DNA of 64,000 nt from Alligator mississippiensis (taxonomy: Eukaryota; Chordata; Crocodylia; Alligatoridae): contig NC_081824.1 of assembly GCF_030867095.1 (NCBI RefSeq), positions 86,967,882 through 87,031,881 of the forward strand. Direction: 5' to 3'. Below are positions 37,320 to 50,624 of this stretch, one piece after another (position 1 is the stretch's first letter; the number at the start of each line of letters is the position of its first letter). Position numbers and translations under genes: made by a program. A model generated the notes under the pieces. It was given only the letters and a program-made list of their open reading frames with translations. It made no database searches and had not been told where the DNA came from.

Positions 37320-37729
37320 TTTAGTTCTAAAGGCTGGCAGTACCATCGTATCAGCAGCCACAGAACTGACTAGCTCTCCCCATTTTTTAAGGTTTCTAAT
37401 AGTTTCAGGGTTCTCTTGAAAATGAGGGAAGATATGAACAACAAAACTCACTAGCTCTTGTCATATTCAAACTCTCCCCTTAACTCTTTTTGGCTGTGTT
37501 ACAAGGAGTACCATTAGTTACAAAAAGGCATGGATACAATTTCAATTACTATTAAATTAACAAGAATGCGGCTGAGAAACAACAATAGGGCTGACAGATG
37601 CCATGGGCTTAAATGGCTTACGTATTTAACTGATGAACAGATAATGAGAATTTGTTACAATGCAAACAGGCAAATTATTAATGGTATTACATTACATACT
37701 TGAGCAAATCATGCACTTATTCAGTATAC

Positions 37730-37960
37730 AGCTAGGTGGAGTACATTACATATGTTGTAGATGTATTGCTTCCATTACCATATGGATACACCAGAACTTT
37801 TAGTGTATTTGTCCTCAATGCTCCAGTAAGGTAGAAATGGAAGCAAAACAACAGAAGTATCTTGCTTAAGGTCATGCAGAAATTCTGTGACAAAACACGC
37901 CTTCCGGAACATGTGCCAGTCCAGAACATAGGCCAAAGCCCAACAAGTAGAGCTAAGACC
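37730..37960 (-). repeat. Possible MIR-type SINE remnant
   Basis: AAGTATCTTGCTTAAGGTCATGCAGA-like order and neighbouring phrases resemble reversed MIR, but divergence is high. Confidence 0.3.
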
Positions 37961-38099
37961 CCCTTGATGAAGGGGACCACTAAGAGGATATAAATAATTG
38001 TTTGGGACAACAAAGGCTGCTTACAGATGTTTAAAAAAATAAATAAATGATTAAACAAACAACACCCCAAAAATGGTGCTTGAACTCTGCGCACCCCCA

Positions 38100-39485
38100 C
38101 ACTGAGCCCAGCACATGCCCAGAAGAGGCATCACATTAGTCTGACCTGGCTCGCCCAATGTATATATAGATCAGGCACTTTAGGAGGATTGAGGGTCATA
38201 GGTTCAAATGAAAGCACTAAGGGGGGAGGGGGGGAAGACACCATGAAGAGCACACCAGACACTGCCCACTGGCCCGCCAATGAATCTAAAGAGACAATGG
38301 ACACTGTCCAGTAAACCTCTACCTGAAGATATGACTAGACGAGGAACAGAAAAATGGCCCTGCAGTCCTCATGGGTCCTCCAAGTCAGGGACTCCTTCCT
38401 GGTTAGGTATATTGCCAACTTGGCTATGGCCTGGAGGAGGTTGACCAGGAGGTCCCAGGACTTGGTGGGGCTGCAGATGGGGAGTGCATAAACAAAAAGA
38501 TATGGAGAGGAGTGCAGCAAGAACCTTAGCAGGTCCTGGAGGAGATGGTGAATAGGCTGCAGCTTCAGGTAGGCATCTCTGCTCTGTTCACAGCAGAGGC
38601 CCCCCCATAAATTGTGCCAGATATATGCCCATGGCAGTGGCTCTGTGGAGGAGCCACCAGCTGAGCTCCTCAGTCACTCACAGAATCAGGAGTATAAGCT
38701 CATCCACCAGGGACCCTCATCCTCACCAAGAGTATCCTGCCACTTGCTGTCCAGGAAGGAAACAAGGCGGGGATTATGGAGGGTGCAGACCACAAGCATG
38801 TACAGCGGGCAGCAATGAGCTGGTCAGAAGCAAACTGGTTTGGTATCCTGCTAAGAGAGTGTAGTGGGTAGTGCCGTGGAGCCTGCCAAGGCAGGGTTCC
38901 CACAACAAGCTCCAGGGGCTGAGGGATACCAAGGGGTGAGGACTGCCCTCACACAAGATCTGGTCCATGTAGATGAGGGCAGTATCTGGCAAGGCAGCCT
39001 TGACTTCCTGGAGTAAGCGGCAAGGCGCATGCAGTGTTGGCAGCTCCATGTGCCAGGCCAGCAAAGAGGGACCTGCCCACCCTTGCCTGGCATAGTCCGG
39101 AAGGTCCCTAACGTAAGTGATGTTGGCCAAGACCATCCCCTGGCGCACCCTTGGAACACCAGCTGCTGTTCTTTCAGCAGGGACTTGACAAAGAGGACAG
39201 AACTCTGAGCAACCATGTCTGGAGGTCTAGAAGTGAAGACTTCAAGTTCCTTCAAGTCCTGCGTGGGGAGACCTCGCAGGTAGAAGAGCTGCCAGTCATA
39301 CTGGAATCATTGGAGATGGCAGAATCAGAGTTGGCATGTCCTACGTAGCTCCATGCTGCATGGCTACTAGCACTGTACAGGAGCCTCTGCAGGGCCTGCA
39401 GACGGAAGGTATGGACCTGGATGTGAAGAAACACCAGGCCCTGCCTGCTATACAGGATACCTGGATTCAAGTCTGCATGTTCTAA
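38100..39485 (-). mobile_element. Tx1-like LINE fragment (ORF2 C-terminal region), minus orientation
   Basis: Minus-strand peptides match the C-terminal part of the 'transposon TX1 149-kDa' class of LINE ORF2 found in turtles and crocodilians. Examples are ANITYVRDLPDYARQGW, LLQEVKAALPDTALIYMDQ, and near the end YALPICSPTKSWDLLVNLL followed by AKLAIYLTRK. The protein is scattered over at least three frames and interrupted by stops. About 230 bp of likely 3' UTR precede it on the left. It is inactive and 5'-truncated. The family is recognised from memory of related proteins; no search was run. Confidence 0.75.
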
Positions 39486-41680
39486 ACTAGTGCCCTAATC
39501 ACAGACTCATCCTTCCACTCCATTCAAAGAGATGGAATGGAACAATCGAACACTCTAACTCTAGATTTCAACAACAAACAGAAGGAGAGAAGATTCAGGT
39601 TGAGATTTAACTACCTATACTAAGTGGTTGTTGAGCTTGAGGGAACAGTAGTAACAAATTGTGGAAGAAATGTTTACCTCTCAGCTAAAGGTTTAGCTCA
39701 GCTGCTACATTGGTACATATGTTGAAATGGTAGCAAGTCAGGTGGCTAGCAGGCAGTTTCACTTAATTCTTCTACCATCAACCAGTGTCAAGATCAGTAC
39801 AGAAAAAAACAAAAGACCATCAATCACCTGGGTAAACCCGATTTACAATAATGGAATTTTAAGGAAATTGGAGGCAAGTTTTATTTTCCTCCTAAGCCCT
39901 AGCCAAAAGGCAAAAAGGGCAAATATTTATTAATTTCTACAATGCATGGCCCATTTCAGAAATAAAGTTCTGTGTCAGAGCAACTTGGCTACCAAGGATC
40001 ATAGAGTGGCTTGTTACAGATAGCTTAGTTTAGGCAGAGCCACAGTCCAGATTTTTTACCATTTGGAAGTTGACATGTGGACCATGCTATAGGGCAGCAA
40101 CCATGAGTAAAGCATGCTGAAATAAAGCATACTTTTGATGGTTATAAAAGAAGCTATTTCCTATTTGGAAATGCAGATACATAAAGAGAAATATACCACG
40201 TGCCTCCAAAAATGCATTCCTTGTAGAAGAATCAGATGAATCGTCTCCTTGCTGAACTGTTCTTTTAAGCAGATTGCTAAGGGCTGTTCCTATTTTTATC
40301 CCTAAGGTGTCTAAATGTGATTCTATTATACACTGCTTAAAACCCTAAAAGGCATTACCAAAAAGTAATAAATTAATAATGCACTTTCATTTTAGCTGTG
40401 ATGCTAAGTCGCAATCAATATTGACTAAGACAACAACCTTTTCAACTAACGTTTTTTTCAGGGATTTTATCGTGATGGGAGAAAAATCACACTTAGGTAC
40501 CTTAGATTTGAAAAATAATGTGTGTCCAAGTATATAGGACATCTGCTTTAAATTCACAGATTCAAATATTTCCACATAGAAACACAATTCATATCAACAG
40601 CAGTAGTGAAAATTAGAGGGGTGATGCAGACATATTTAAGAAGAAATGGAGACTTCTTACAGCCCCAAATGTAGAAACAGGAAGAAAGATGTAATAAGGA
40701 TGTGCCATCATGCTATAAAAGATTTCTCAACTTACCAACAACAACAAAAAAAACAAAATTATAAAATAAGGAAGTTTCCTGCAAGTGTTACCAATATTAA
40801 ATGTCAATATCCAGATAATGTTAAAAGGGAGGTAACATGCATAAATGTGGCTAGGCACATTTATTAAATTGGTTCTACATCAGAGTAAGGGTGTGTGTCA
40901 GTGTAGTCCAAGAAAGATTAATTAGGGGGAAAATTACTAATGTGTCAGATTCAATGGCTATGATAACTGTCCATGAGTATCTTTTGTGGAAAATTTATAA
41001 CTGAAGCCCATATCATTTCCTGTTAAAGCCTAATTGTTCTATTGAAATCAGTTTGAGGTGCCTCATTATGTAAAAAGGCGCAAAGAGACAAAGGGTGACA
41101 AAACACTGGTTTTAAAGAAACCAATGGAAGCAATTTTTACCAATGACTTCAATAGGGGCCATGACTTAACTTTAGGTATCCTTGTATCATTATGGTTTCT
41201 ATAAATCACATAAACTAAGTGTTGTTTTATGCTAATTCTTTGTACAAAACGTGATTAAATCAGTTTTGGATAATACAAAAGAACCCTCACTTTAACTAAG
41301 ATATTGGGGATATTCAGTAAAGGTTCATTGTTAGGATATCTGAGTCATAGGAGGCAAGTTAGCATTACAGGTAGATTGTAAGAACCAAGATAAAAGCTAC
41401 TTGACACATGAACTTAGTGCACATTTAGGCTTACAATTATTTTGAAATATTGCTTTCTTGTATTTAGAACATGAAAGAAAGAAAAGTCCTAGAGGAATAC
41501 CACTCAAGGGAATAAGAGAGTTACTTGAGAGCAAGAAATTTCATTCTATCTTTAAACGCGGTCTTTAGCACAAGACAGGTATTTATTCAAGAACAAAAAG
41601 CAAGACATACAAACAATTAGTGAAAAGGTAGAAACCTGCTGATAGCAATTTTTTTAGGTTACTTAGTTTTTTAAATATAG
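39486..41680. other. ASCC3 intron 1, nothing recognised
   Basis: AT-rich intron. The first 80 bp have a MIR-like tail phrase (GTGCCCTAATCACAGACTC). No gene is seen. Confidence 0.5.
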
Positions 41681-41684
41681 TACC

Positions 41685-41800
41685 ATACAGAATTGGAATG
41701 GTCCAGCAGGCCACTGAGTCTAGTCCCCTGCCTTCACAAGCTACTATTTCTCCAAGAGTTGCAAAGTCTGTAACAATAAAAATACCCACTCTAGTGCCTC
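41685..41800 (-). repeat. Possible very old CR1 3' fragment
   Basis: ACAGAATTGGAATGGTCCAG and GAGTCTAGTCCCCTGCC resemble the CR1 3' box (GAATTGGAAGGGACC..CTAGTCCA..CCCTGC). It is too short and diverged for certainty. Confidence 0.3.
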
Positions 41801-42119
41801 ACATACACCTCAGTTCCACAGCAAAACTGCAGGAGGGACTATGCAGAGGTTGGGAGGAGGATGGCAGTAGGCAAAATATGCCCAGATGTAGCTAGGAAAG
41901 CCATTAGGCCTCATGGTATGGAGGAAGACAAAACATGTCATCAGTCCTTGACAATCTGACCTAAGGGAATTCTTCCAGGCCCCAAATCTAATAATCAATT
42001 TAAATCTCAGTCAGCCATCAAGCAAGTTTCACCAACCTGAGGAACCTTCACCAATACATCCCAGCCAACACTCAAGGCTTCAGACTGGAGGGGAGGGACA
42101 AAGATATGGGAGTGTCAGA

Positions 42120-42205
42120 ATTTTGGGGTTTATTTTATGCATCACCTAACAGTCTAACACTGTGTGGCAACCCAGAGTGCTGCAGCATCCTGGTTGAGAA
42201 TCAAT
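42120..42205 (-). repeat. hAT terminus fragment
   Basis: Read in reverse, ATTCTCAACCAGGATGCTGC followed by AGCACTCTGGGTTGCC is a common vertebrate hAT end phrase. The partner end was not found. Confidence 0.4.
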
Positions 42206-42209
42206 CCAA

Positions 42210-45200
42210 ACTCACGTAAGAAGTCTCTAGTATAAGGACGCAAGTTCAAGCTTAAACTAATACCCTAACAACTGCACCATTCTTCATAAGAACTGCAATG
42301 GTAAAGACATTTAGTTCTGTGGTTGCTTACTGCAATTAAGTCTGCAAACCCTTCCAAAAGTGATGTTGAATAAATAGAACTGAAAGTGTAAACTGTCTGG
42401 TGCTGGGCCTCCTGTTCCTTCCAAGTCTTTTGAAGACAGGAAACAGAAGTTTTCTGAGCTAGGCAAATCATACTTTGGCACATTGAAACCAGTCACCAGA
42501 TTCACAAATGTACTCTCAAAGTACCGTGTAATAACTAAAACAAATGGGCAGGTCAGGAATTCTTTTCAAATCAACTCTTAATCCCAGAGCTATATAAAAT
42601 ATCAGGTTCTCAATAGCAAATAGCAGCTGTTTCTAAACCCATCAAGTTACCTGGTCTTCAGAATGTTTGTAGGCCTTCTGGTCTCCAGAAAACATTCTGA
42701 TCGCTCAATCCATCCCAACAATGCCAAACAAACAATAAGGTAGCTGTATATTATCTAAGAGCCTGAAACCCAGTTTCCCAAGGGCCTGACAGTAATTGCA
42801 GCTCATGATACACCAGCTGCTAAAATAATGTCAAAACTGAAATAAGAAAAGCAACAGGGAAAGGTTTTTGGGTTGTTTGTTTTTAAAGGCACCTCTTCCT
42901 AAAAGACACCTCATCAGACAATGTAATGACAAGTACTTTCAGGACCAGTAAATATTTAAAATACTGCTTAAGGACCAGGTGAAGAAAGTGCATTTATTCA
43001 AAAAAAGGATACAAATACTTCATCTGATTTAATAAACTCTTAAGTACTGAAACTACTATTCTAAGCATTTCAACTAATTCACTCATCCTAAAGTATTTAA
43101 TAAGAAGTTGGACATAGCAAACTTTCCAAGACACTGTCACAGTTCAAGGAAAAATTCCTTCTACTAAATACTCATCAAGATCCATGTGATTTTAAGCTTT
43201 CTTTTTTCGCTTGGTAGGTTCCAACGCACTTTGACCTTCCCAGCACACTCTGAGGACAGGATTTCTGTGTCTCCCCTTGATGAAAATGTAACATTGTGGT
43301 TCAGCTGCCATAGCATCCCCTGTCCCCCCATGTAACTGCTAACACCCCAAGACACTGATACAGCTTAATCACACTCTTTCTCAGGGTCCCACAGTTGCTT
43401 ACAGTTGTGAAGGTGAACTTCAGGGTTATTTCTGGGTTTTTCCACTCCAGCTACCCATCTAAAGCAAAATGCATGCAAAGTTCAGGAAGCAAGAGGGAGC
43501 ATAATTCCATAGCCTACTAGTTATAGAAGTCCTCTGGCAAAAGGAGTCCAAGTTTCCAGTTCCTTCTGCCAGGATTATTTATGCATTTTGCATTAGACAG
43601 TCACTGGAGAACCTAGACTCCATGTCTCCTATCTCCTGGACATGTTCTCTTGACACTAGAATACTGAAAGAGAAATGGTTACTTCCCCTCTTCCCTTAGG
43701 CTGAATGTATGTTGTTGACATCAATTACTAGTAGAGTTCAGTCCTCACTTGAGGGACTGGGGACTTAGAATACAACCACTTTTCAGCACGGACTCAGAGT
43801 GCAATAGACTTAGTTGGTAGTCAGATGCACTAGGTGGCCAATCTAGATTCCTAGTGTGCATCCGCAGTAGCCTAAGCCTAGGCACCAAAGATCTTTTCAA
43901 GACAAAACAGATGCCTTTGCATTTTTGAGGCTGGCGAACAGGAATGATTATTAGGAAGGCTCATTGCAACTTAAGCAGCTAAAGTATGCCTAAGTCACAT
44001 TTAGATACAAATAAGTCTGATCAAGATTTGGCTCATGGACATCTGGTTCTAAATCCAAGGCCCCGTCATCTCATTTTATAGCTCACATACTGAACAGCAC
44101 CTTTGTTACACAGCATGTCAGCCAATTAGTAAAATGGCAGCTTCCCCTTTCATTATTTTGTATTATATTTAAGACAATTTAAAATTAGTACTGATTCTCT
44201 TCTTTGTATTGAGAGGAAGTGCAGCTTTCCTTTAAACGTAACTGTGTGTGCAAACTGGAATCAAATCCACCAGCTGCTGCCCACTCTTCCTGGGCAGCCT
44301 GCCTACATTAGTGGTAATATGTATATGAGGAAACAAGACACCTATGCAATTTTCCTTAGTAAAGGGTTTACATTTGATCAAAGGCACTGAATATGGGGCA
44401 CTTAAGGCTATTCTAGGAATTAGGGAAAATCTAAGAGTTACTGTTACTGGCTGAAACCCTGAAAAAAGAGGAAATTATTTCTTTATGATCTGAAAGAGCT
44501 AAAGTAAGAACTTCTGAATTACAAAATACTTGAAGTGGGTTAGTTTCTAGAAGTGCACTGATAATCCCTTATGACATATGTACTACCTCTTCCTGTAATA
44601 TCTATCAGAAGGTATATTTTGTATTGTTAAGGAATGATTGCACAGAAGTAAAAATATTCCTGTTTCAAAAGTTAAAGGTCTTCTAAGATATATTTAATGC
44701 TACGCCACACGTAAGGTTAAAAAAAAAAGCCCAGATTTATAGACCTAGGTTAGATCGCCTCATAAACACAGTCCAAACAAGAAATTGAGTTTTCGTCTAT
44801 TTGCTCCTACAGAGTCAACACAATTGACAGTAAGTTGAACACTCTCTTTCTTCTGCATACTGTACCAGTAGGTTAGTTTGGGCTATAGAGTCTTTAATAT
44901 TGGCAGTAGGCCATTTCCTGTTTTATGCACTATCTCAGTTGTTCAATTCTGTAAAAAGAATGAGGGTTTTTTCTCCCAGGCTACCAAATCTTTGAATATT
45001 CTACTTTCTTTTGTTGCTAAGTCCCCAAGTTCCTTTTTACATGCATCAGCACCTTGACAGACTAGGAAGAGAAGAGATTCAAGGCTTTTCTGTACAGTTT
45101 CTTAATATGCCTAGGAAAGGGCAAAAGGACGCTGCAAATATGATTTGTTCCTTTCAATTCTAGTGCTTTACAGACATTGTGCTCAGCTGCTACAACACAG

Positions 45201-45480
45201 AAATCAGAATTTATTTTTAGGAAATAGCAATATAGAGCTACCTAGATCACCAGTTGAATAATTTTCACTATTGATATTTGGGGGAAAACTTGTTGACATT
45301 AACATGGTGTTTCTCCCTCTATTTTAAGAAGAGAAAAGGATTTATCTGAGTGCTCAACAGGATGGAAAATATTCATCTGAAACACTTTTGTGTAGCCCCA
45401 TGTAAAAAAGAATATCTCAGCATCATGAAATCTAATTTATCAGCACAACACTCTCTGAAGAAATTATATAAAAACTTGAT
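42210..45480. other. AT-rich ASCC3 intron 1, nothing recognised
   Basis: No gene, terminal repeat or tandem array is seen over about 3.3 kb. Some phrases near 43850-44040 look like old repeat debris. Confidence 0.5.
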
Positions 45481-45484
45481 TTTA

Positions 45485-45660
45485 CTATTGAAGAACTGAG
45501 GCAAAAAAGAATAACTAGTTTACTCAAGATGACAGGCTAATGCCCTAAACACTAGACCATGATTTCTCTCTGCAGTCTGGGTATTAGCCTTGGGACACAG
45601 AAATTTAATTCCAGACTCTACCTCAAAATTCCTGTGTGATCTTGAGAAAGCCATTTTGGG
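45485..45660. repeat. Two MIR remnants in opposite orientation
   Basis: 45488-45570 reads as reversed MIR (GAACTGAGGCA, TTTACTCAAGATGACAG, CCCTAAACACTAGACCATG). 45575-45660 reads as forward MIR (TTCCAGACTCTACCTC, TTCCTGTGTGATCTTGAGAA). Their outer ends abut. Confidence 0.5.
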
Positions 45661-45813
45661 CTAGAGCCATAAAAAGATTTGGGCATAATAATGCCCATTT
45701 TTATGTGCCTGGCCCCAGAGTGCAGTTCAGACTCCTGAGTGAAGCAATTTAACTCTCTATGTGCTGAGAGTCAAGTAGAGGGTGTTTTGGAAAGTAATGG
45801 CAATATGGATATA

Positions 45814-46277
45814 CAGGTTTCCCTCACTTTATGCTGTACATTTGTTCCTGGAAAATGGCACATAACCCAAATTCGCATAAAGGGAACCCACTTTACAATG
45901 TAACAAATAGGGATATGTTCCAAGACCTTGACTGTACTGACCCCCAGACCCACTTCTACCACTTTTACAAGACAATTTTGGTACTCATCAACAGCAGACA
46001 GTACACACAAACACAGGGTACATCATAATGGGGATGGCAACTACAGAAACACATGTTGCAGGCAACAAGGCAGGAGCACAGATCCACACAAGAGACTATA
46101 CTTTGGTTTGGGTCACTCCCACAATGCATCGCACAAAGCAGCTGACTGCAGGCTTCCAACACACCGATCGCATAAGGGTGAATTTACCTCACATATAATG
46201 AATTTTTGGTATAAAAAGGGTCATCACATAACTGCAAATTCACACAAAGCGAATCCGCATAAAGTGAGGGGAACCTG
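45814..46277. mobile_element. Pogo/Tigger-like MITE with TA target site
   Basis: The 21-bp termini CAGGTTTCCCTCACTTTATGC and, reversed, CAGGTTCCCCTCACTTTATGC differ at one base and are flanked by TA on both sides (45812-45813 and 46278-46279), the hallmark of Tc1/mariner elements. The TIR style (CAGG..CCTC.CTTTATGC.) is that of Tigger relatives. Further inverted GCATAAAGGGAACC-type phrases lie just inside. It is 464 bp long with no transposase. Confidence 0.85.
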
Positions 46278-46400
46278 TACAGTAAAAACATTCTGCATGC
46301 AGTGAGTAAGACACTACACAGAAGTGGAGAACACGGATGGTAGCAGTGTTGAACACACCCATCATTTACAGCTATGCAAAAAGTGATGAGGTCCAGCAGA

Positions 46401-46700
46401 ATCATAGAAAATTACAGTTGGAAGTGACCTCAGGAGGTCATCTTGTCCAACCCCCTGCTCAAAGCAGGACCATCCCCAACTAGATCATTCCAGCCAGGGC
46501 TTTGTCAAGCCAGGCCTTAAAAACCTCCAAGGATAGAGATTCCACCACCTTTCTAGGTAACTTGTTCCAGTGCTTCACCACCCTCCCAGTAAGAGAGTTT
46601 TTCCTAATATTCAGCTTAAACCTCTCTTGCTGCAACTTGAGACTGTTGCTCCTTGTTCTGTCATCCATCACCAAGGAGAACTGTCTAGCCCTAGTAAATG
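46401..46700 (-). mobile_element. CR1 LINE 3' fragment, minus orientation
   Basis: AGAATCATAGAAAATTACAG, TTGGAAGTGACCTCAGGAGG and TCCAACCCCCTGCTCAAAGC form the classic CR1 3' UTR box in reverse. They are followed by ORF2 tail peptides on the minus strand (QERFKLNIRKN, VKHWNKLPRKVVESLSLEVF). It is a short, 5'-truncated copy in ASCC3 intron 1. Confidence 0.9.
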
Positions 46701-46787
46701 GTGAATGTACATAAAAAGGATGTGATATACTGAACAAAGTACCTCCAGCAACAAGCCACAGAGTGCTGATGAAGAAGCAATGTTTTA

Positions 46788-47300
46788 CACCAGGGGTAGG
46801 CAAAGACAGCCTGAAGGCTGGATTTGGCCCACTAAAGGATTCTGTCTGGCCCGCCCACCCAAGCCAGGCATGGGAGGCAGCCTGGGCCATGGCACATGAG
46901 GCCGGTCCTGCTGCCCCCAGCATGCAGCAGGGCTGTGGTAATGCAGTGGCCAGACTATTTTCTGACAGCCCCAGTGGCAGCAGCTTCTTCTGGCAGCAGC
47001 AGTACCTGCCCCACTGCCCAGGCACCCTAACCCATCCACCCCGTACCAGCCAACAGGGGCAGGACCCACACTGTCAAGGCTACGGGTAGACCCGCAGGTG
47101 GGCAGGAAGCAGTGTCTGGGAGTGAGATGGGTGGGAGGGACCTGAGAGACTCCAGGATCTTGAGGCAAGTGACACCATAGGGCCAGGCCTGAGGCCATGC
47201 TGCAATCCTCCACATACCCCTGCAACAGACACAGGTTCTGTGGGCAGGGGAGTCCCGGCCCCAGTCCTGTGCTGTCCCAGGGCTAGGAAAGCCCAGCCAC
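46788..47300. repeat. GC-rich sequence with one hAT terminus
   Basis: CAGGGGTAGGCAAAGACAGC at 46792 is a hAT-type end followed by GGATTTGGCCCACTAAAG, a typical subterminal phrase. No matching right end was found within the next kilobase, so the element is truncated or its far end has decayed. Confidence 0.45.
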
Positions 47301-50300
47301 TCCCCAGGGATGCATTTTTCCTACTTCCCTCACCCTGATCAAACTGCTTTTAGCCCTCCAACTCCCCTAGCCCCGAGATGCCCCCCAAACCCACCAACCA
47401 CCCTTAAAGACCCGCTAGCCCCTTCTGATCCCACACACCCCAATTTAGATTGCATTCCCAATGCAACTCCATGCACCAGGAAACATGTGTACAAGCAGAA
47501 CCAGAGCCACATGATCACAGATGGGGTCCTGGGAATGTCTGCACATGCCCTAAGCCAGTCTGATCCTTTGTTGCAAAGGAATTCAACACAAAACAAAACA
47601 AAAATACCTAGTTTATGGATCCAAGTAAGTATTCATATAAGATAATCTTTACAGGTCTAGGCAGCATGTTGATGTTCATAGCCATATAAAATGAAAGAAA
47701 TGTGGATGCCCAGGTAATTACTGGCAAAAAAAATTGGGCACCTATGCCATTACACAGCAGCTGCACACAAGTCCTGAGAACTGACTATTTGGAATCTAAC
47801 TAAATCCTGAATCAAAGTGCCGATTTTAAATACATAATGCCTATTGTGGATCTAGCCAGAAGCTTCACAAGAAGCTTTTGCACCTTGGGCAGCAGTAACA
47901 GCTGCCAATCTTATGCAACCCCCCAAGTCATTCACCTCTAATTATACTATTGGGGTTAGCCTTTACTGTCTCTGCTTCTCATTTCAGACTCCACCCAGCT
48001 AGTTCATTCCAAACAAACAACTGATATAACTCATTATAGGTCTTACGTTAAATTGTTCTGTAATGAGATAAATAACTCTGAAGTAAAGGGTGTTTATTTT
48101 TTCTTTACCCTAACTTTAAATGGGTAATTTGGTTTTCTGTAAGAATGTGTTGGCTAACAAGTATCTAATAGGAACCTCAAATAATGCTACCAAAAGCAAT
48201 TTATCAGGAGAATATCTAAGCTATTATTTAGAGTAATGAGGCTTTCCAGCATTTTTTCTAAAACACATTCCCATTTACTCCTCAAACAATATTAGGAGCT
48301 ACAATTAATCAAGTATTTAACTATAGCCAAAACAGAATAGTCTCTTAGTATGACAACTGCAATTTAAGGTTTTCTTGGTAGCATTTGAATAGTTAACTTT
48401 GTTCTGCCATATTACAAACAGATTCCACATATCCCAAAACCTAACATTTGCCTTCACATTTGGCACGTAAGCTTTAGTTCTCTAGAATTTACTAGCCAAA
48501 CCATATTAAGGAATTCATTTATCAGTTAATATACAGCCTCTTCTATTCAATACTATTAATACCACTTTGCAGTTGCAATATTCTACTGTTCCCATTGCCA
48601 AGAAATGTTTGCTTTTTTTTACTGTTTTCATTACATACAAGTCCTACTGGATTTTTCTTCCCATATTATATTGCCACATTTCAAATTTAGACAGCGTTCA
48701 GTAGTTCTCTAACAATATGTCATTATTACTTTAGGAACTTTTTACTACACACACATTTATGGCATGTTACTTGGGAACAAAATAGCTTGAAATAAGTTGC
48801 TGAAAACAACTGGGCTGCTGTAGGCAACTAACACCTCCCTCAAATGCAAGTCAGAACATACTGCTACATAGCCTCCTCTCTGCACGGTATATGAGCATCA
48901 ACAAAAGAGTCAATACTACCCTGAATTAACTTTTTTACCTTGTATTGTTGGCACTACAACTATCTAGCATGAAGTATTACAGGACATAAAAACCAAGCAG
49001 CTCTGGCTAATTTCCCCCCCCAAAAAAGTCCAAAGAAAAGTACCAGACATGTTTAACTTCAATTTAAAGAGCAACCTTGCAAAAACATCAATAAAGCAAG
49101 GGCTAGACTTGTTTTTAAAGAAAAGCTAAAAAACCCACAGAAGCTGATACTCACTAAGGAAAGTTTTCCATTTGCTTGTGCAAATAAGATTTGTCTGGCA
49201 TGTTTTTAGTTGTCCTGTATTTTATGGCATTTTGTTTACCAAAATTCAGGAATTTTATTAGCTGCAGGGAGTTTAACTAAAATACCAAGACCTTCACTCT
49301 TCTAAAAGCACTCTTCTGAAAGCAACCAGCAGTTTCACAATGAGCCTTAAAAATAAAAGTATTTATGGCAGAGAGATTGCTATGGAGTAGCATCTATCTT
49401 CTATGTCCTAAAACCAATTTCTTACAGTTTAAAAAGCATGCATAGTTGCCAATTATTGTAAATGCACCAACAGGATATGGAGTTGCCTCATATTTACTTT
49501 CCCATTTTTCTATGGATGTCTGCTGCAGCATGAGGAGTCCGTTTCTTTCCTGTGTGCATGCCAAAATATTTTCAATAGAAACAAGCATCACTTGATGTCT
49601 GGCCTGAAAGTCAATTCCATGACTTTTATTTCCACTGTGCTACAACATGTGCAGTTGACAGTTACTCAATCAATTCATGCACAATGCAAGGGGTAACTAA
49701 AGAAGTTAAGTTAAAAAAAGAAATAGAGCATAGAAATCATAAACCTCTGTTGAGTCATTCCAACCCTTTAAGAAAACTAATCAGTTTTGTTCCCTATCCA
49801 ATATTTTAGTTTATTGATGCTTGCCATTGCTAATGCACAGTGCAACAGACTTCTACTACTAGCTGAAAACTGGATGTAGTTCCTTCTTATTACCACTCCT
49901 CCCTAAAATAGCAAGGATGAAGTCTGGTCATACCTATAGAGACAAGTAAGTGATAATCATCCTAATTTCTATCAATGTGGCTAGTATGTTAAGAACCAGA
50001 AACTAAACACTTATTCCCTATAACTAAGTCACTAAGACTACAAGGCTAAATCAAAATTCAAAACTGAGAAGACAAAGGTGAAACAAGATGCATTTCAGTT
50101 TCATGGTTCCTTATCTTTTGATGTACACATGGCTGACAGTTCAAGCGACATATAACTTAGTCTAAAATAGATTGCTTACTTTGTAAGGTGCAAATCTACC
50201 CTAAGTAGATTTACACACACACACATGCTTTTTGCCCCTATAGGTTTAATGTTTGTTTGCATGTCTCCACCAGCACTGCCCCTCCCTCCCCTGCCCCCTT

Positions 50301-50460
50301 GTCCTTTGTGCTGTAGCTCCCCTCCCCTCACACCCAGCTTTCTGCAGGTCCTTTCCCGGAATCCAAGGATGTGAGCTTCAGCTCATGCTACAAAGACAGA
50401 TTAGACTTGAATTTCCACTTTACAGGTTAACCAATCTACCCTGCCTTTGATTCAGGATAC
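47301..50460. other. ASCC3 intron 1, mainly AT-rich
   Basis: After a C-rich stretch (47300-47480) I see ordinary intron with no element. A short CA repeat lies at 50213-50224. The phrase GGGTCAGACCAATGGTCCGT at 50581 belongs to a repeat common in sauropsids. Confidence 0.5.
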
Positions 50461-50624
50461 AACTCCTCAAGTTTTAGCGTTGATGACGCCTAGAAAACCC
50501 TGGTGGCCAACAAGGCTCGGCAAAAGGTTCTCCACAGGGTCTGGCACTTACGATAGCACCAGAGAAGAAACACTGCACAGGGGTCAGACCAATGGTCCGT
50601 CTAGCCTGGGATCCCATCTCCAAC

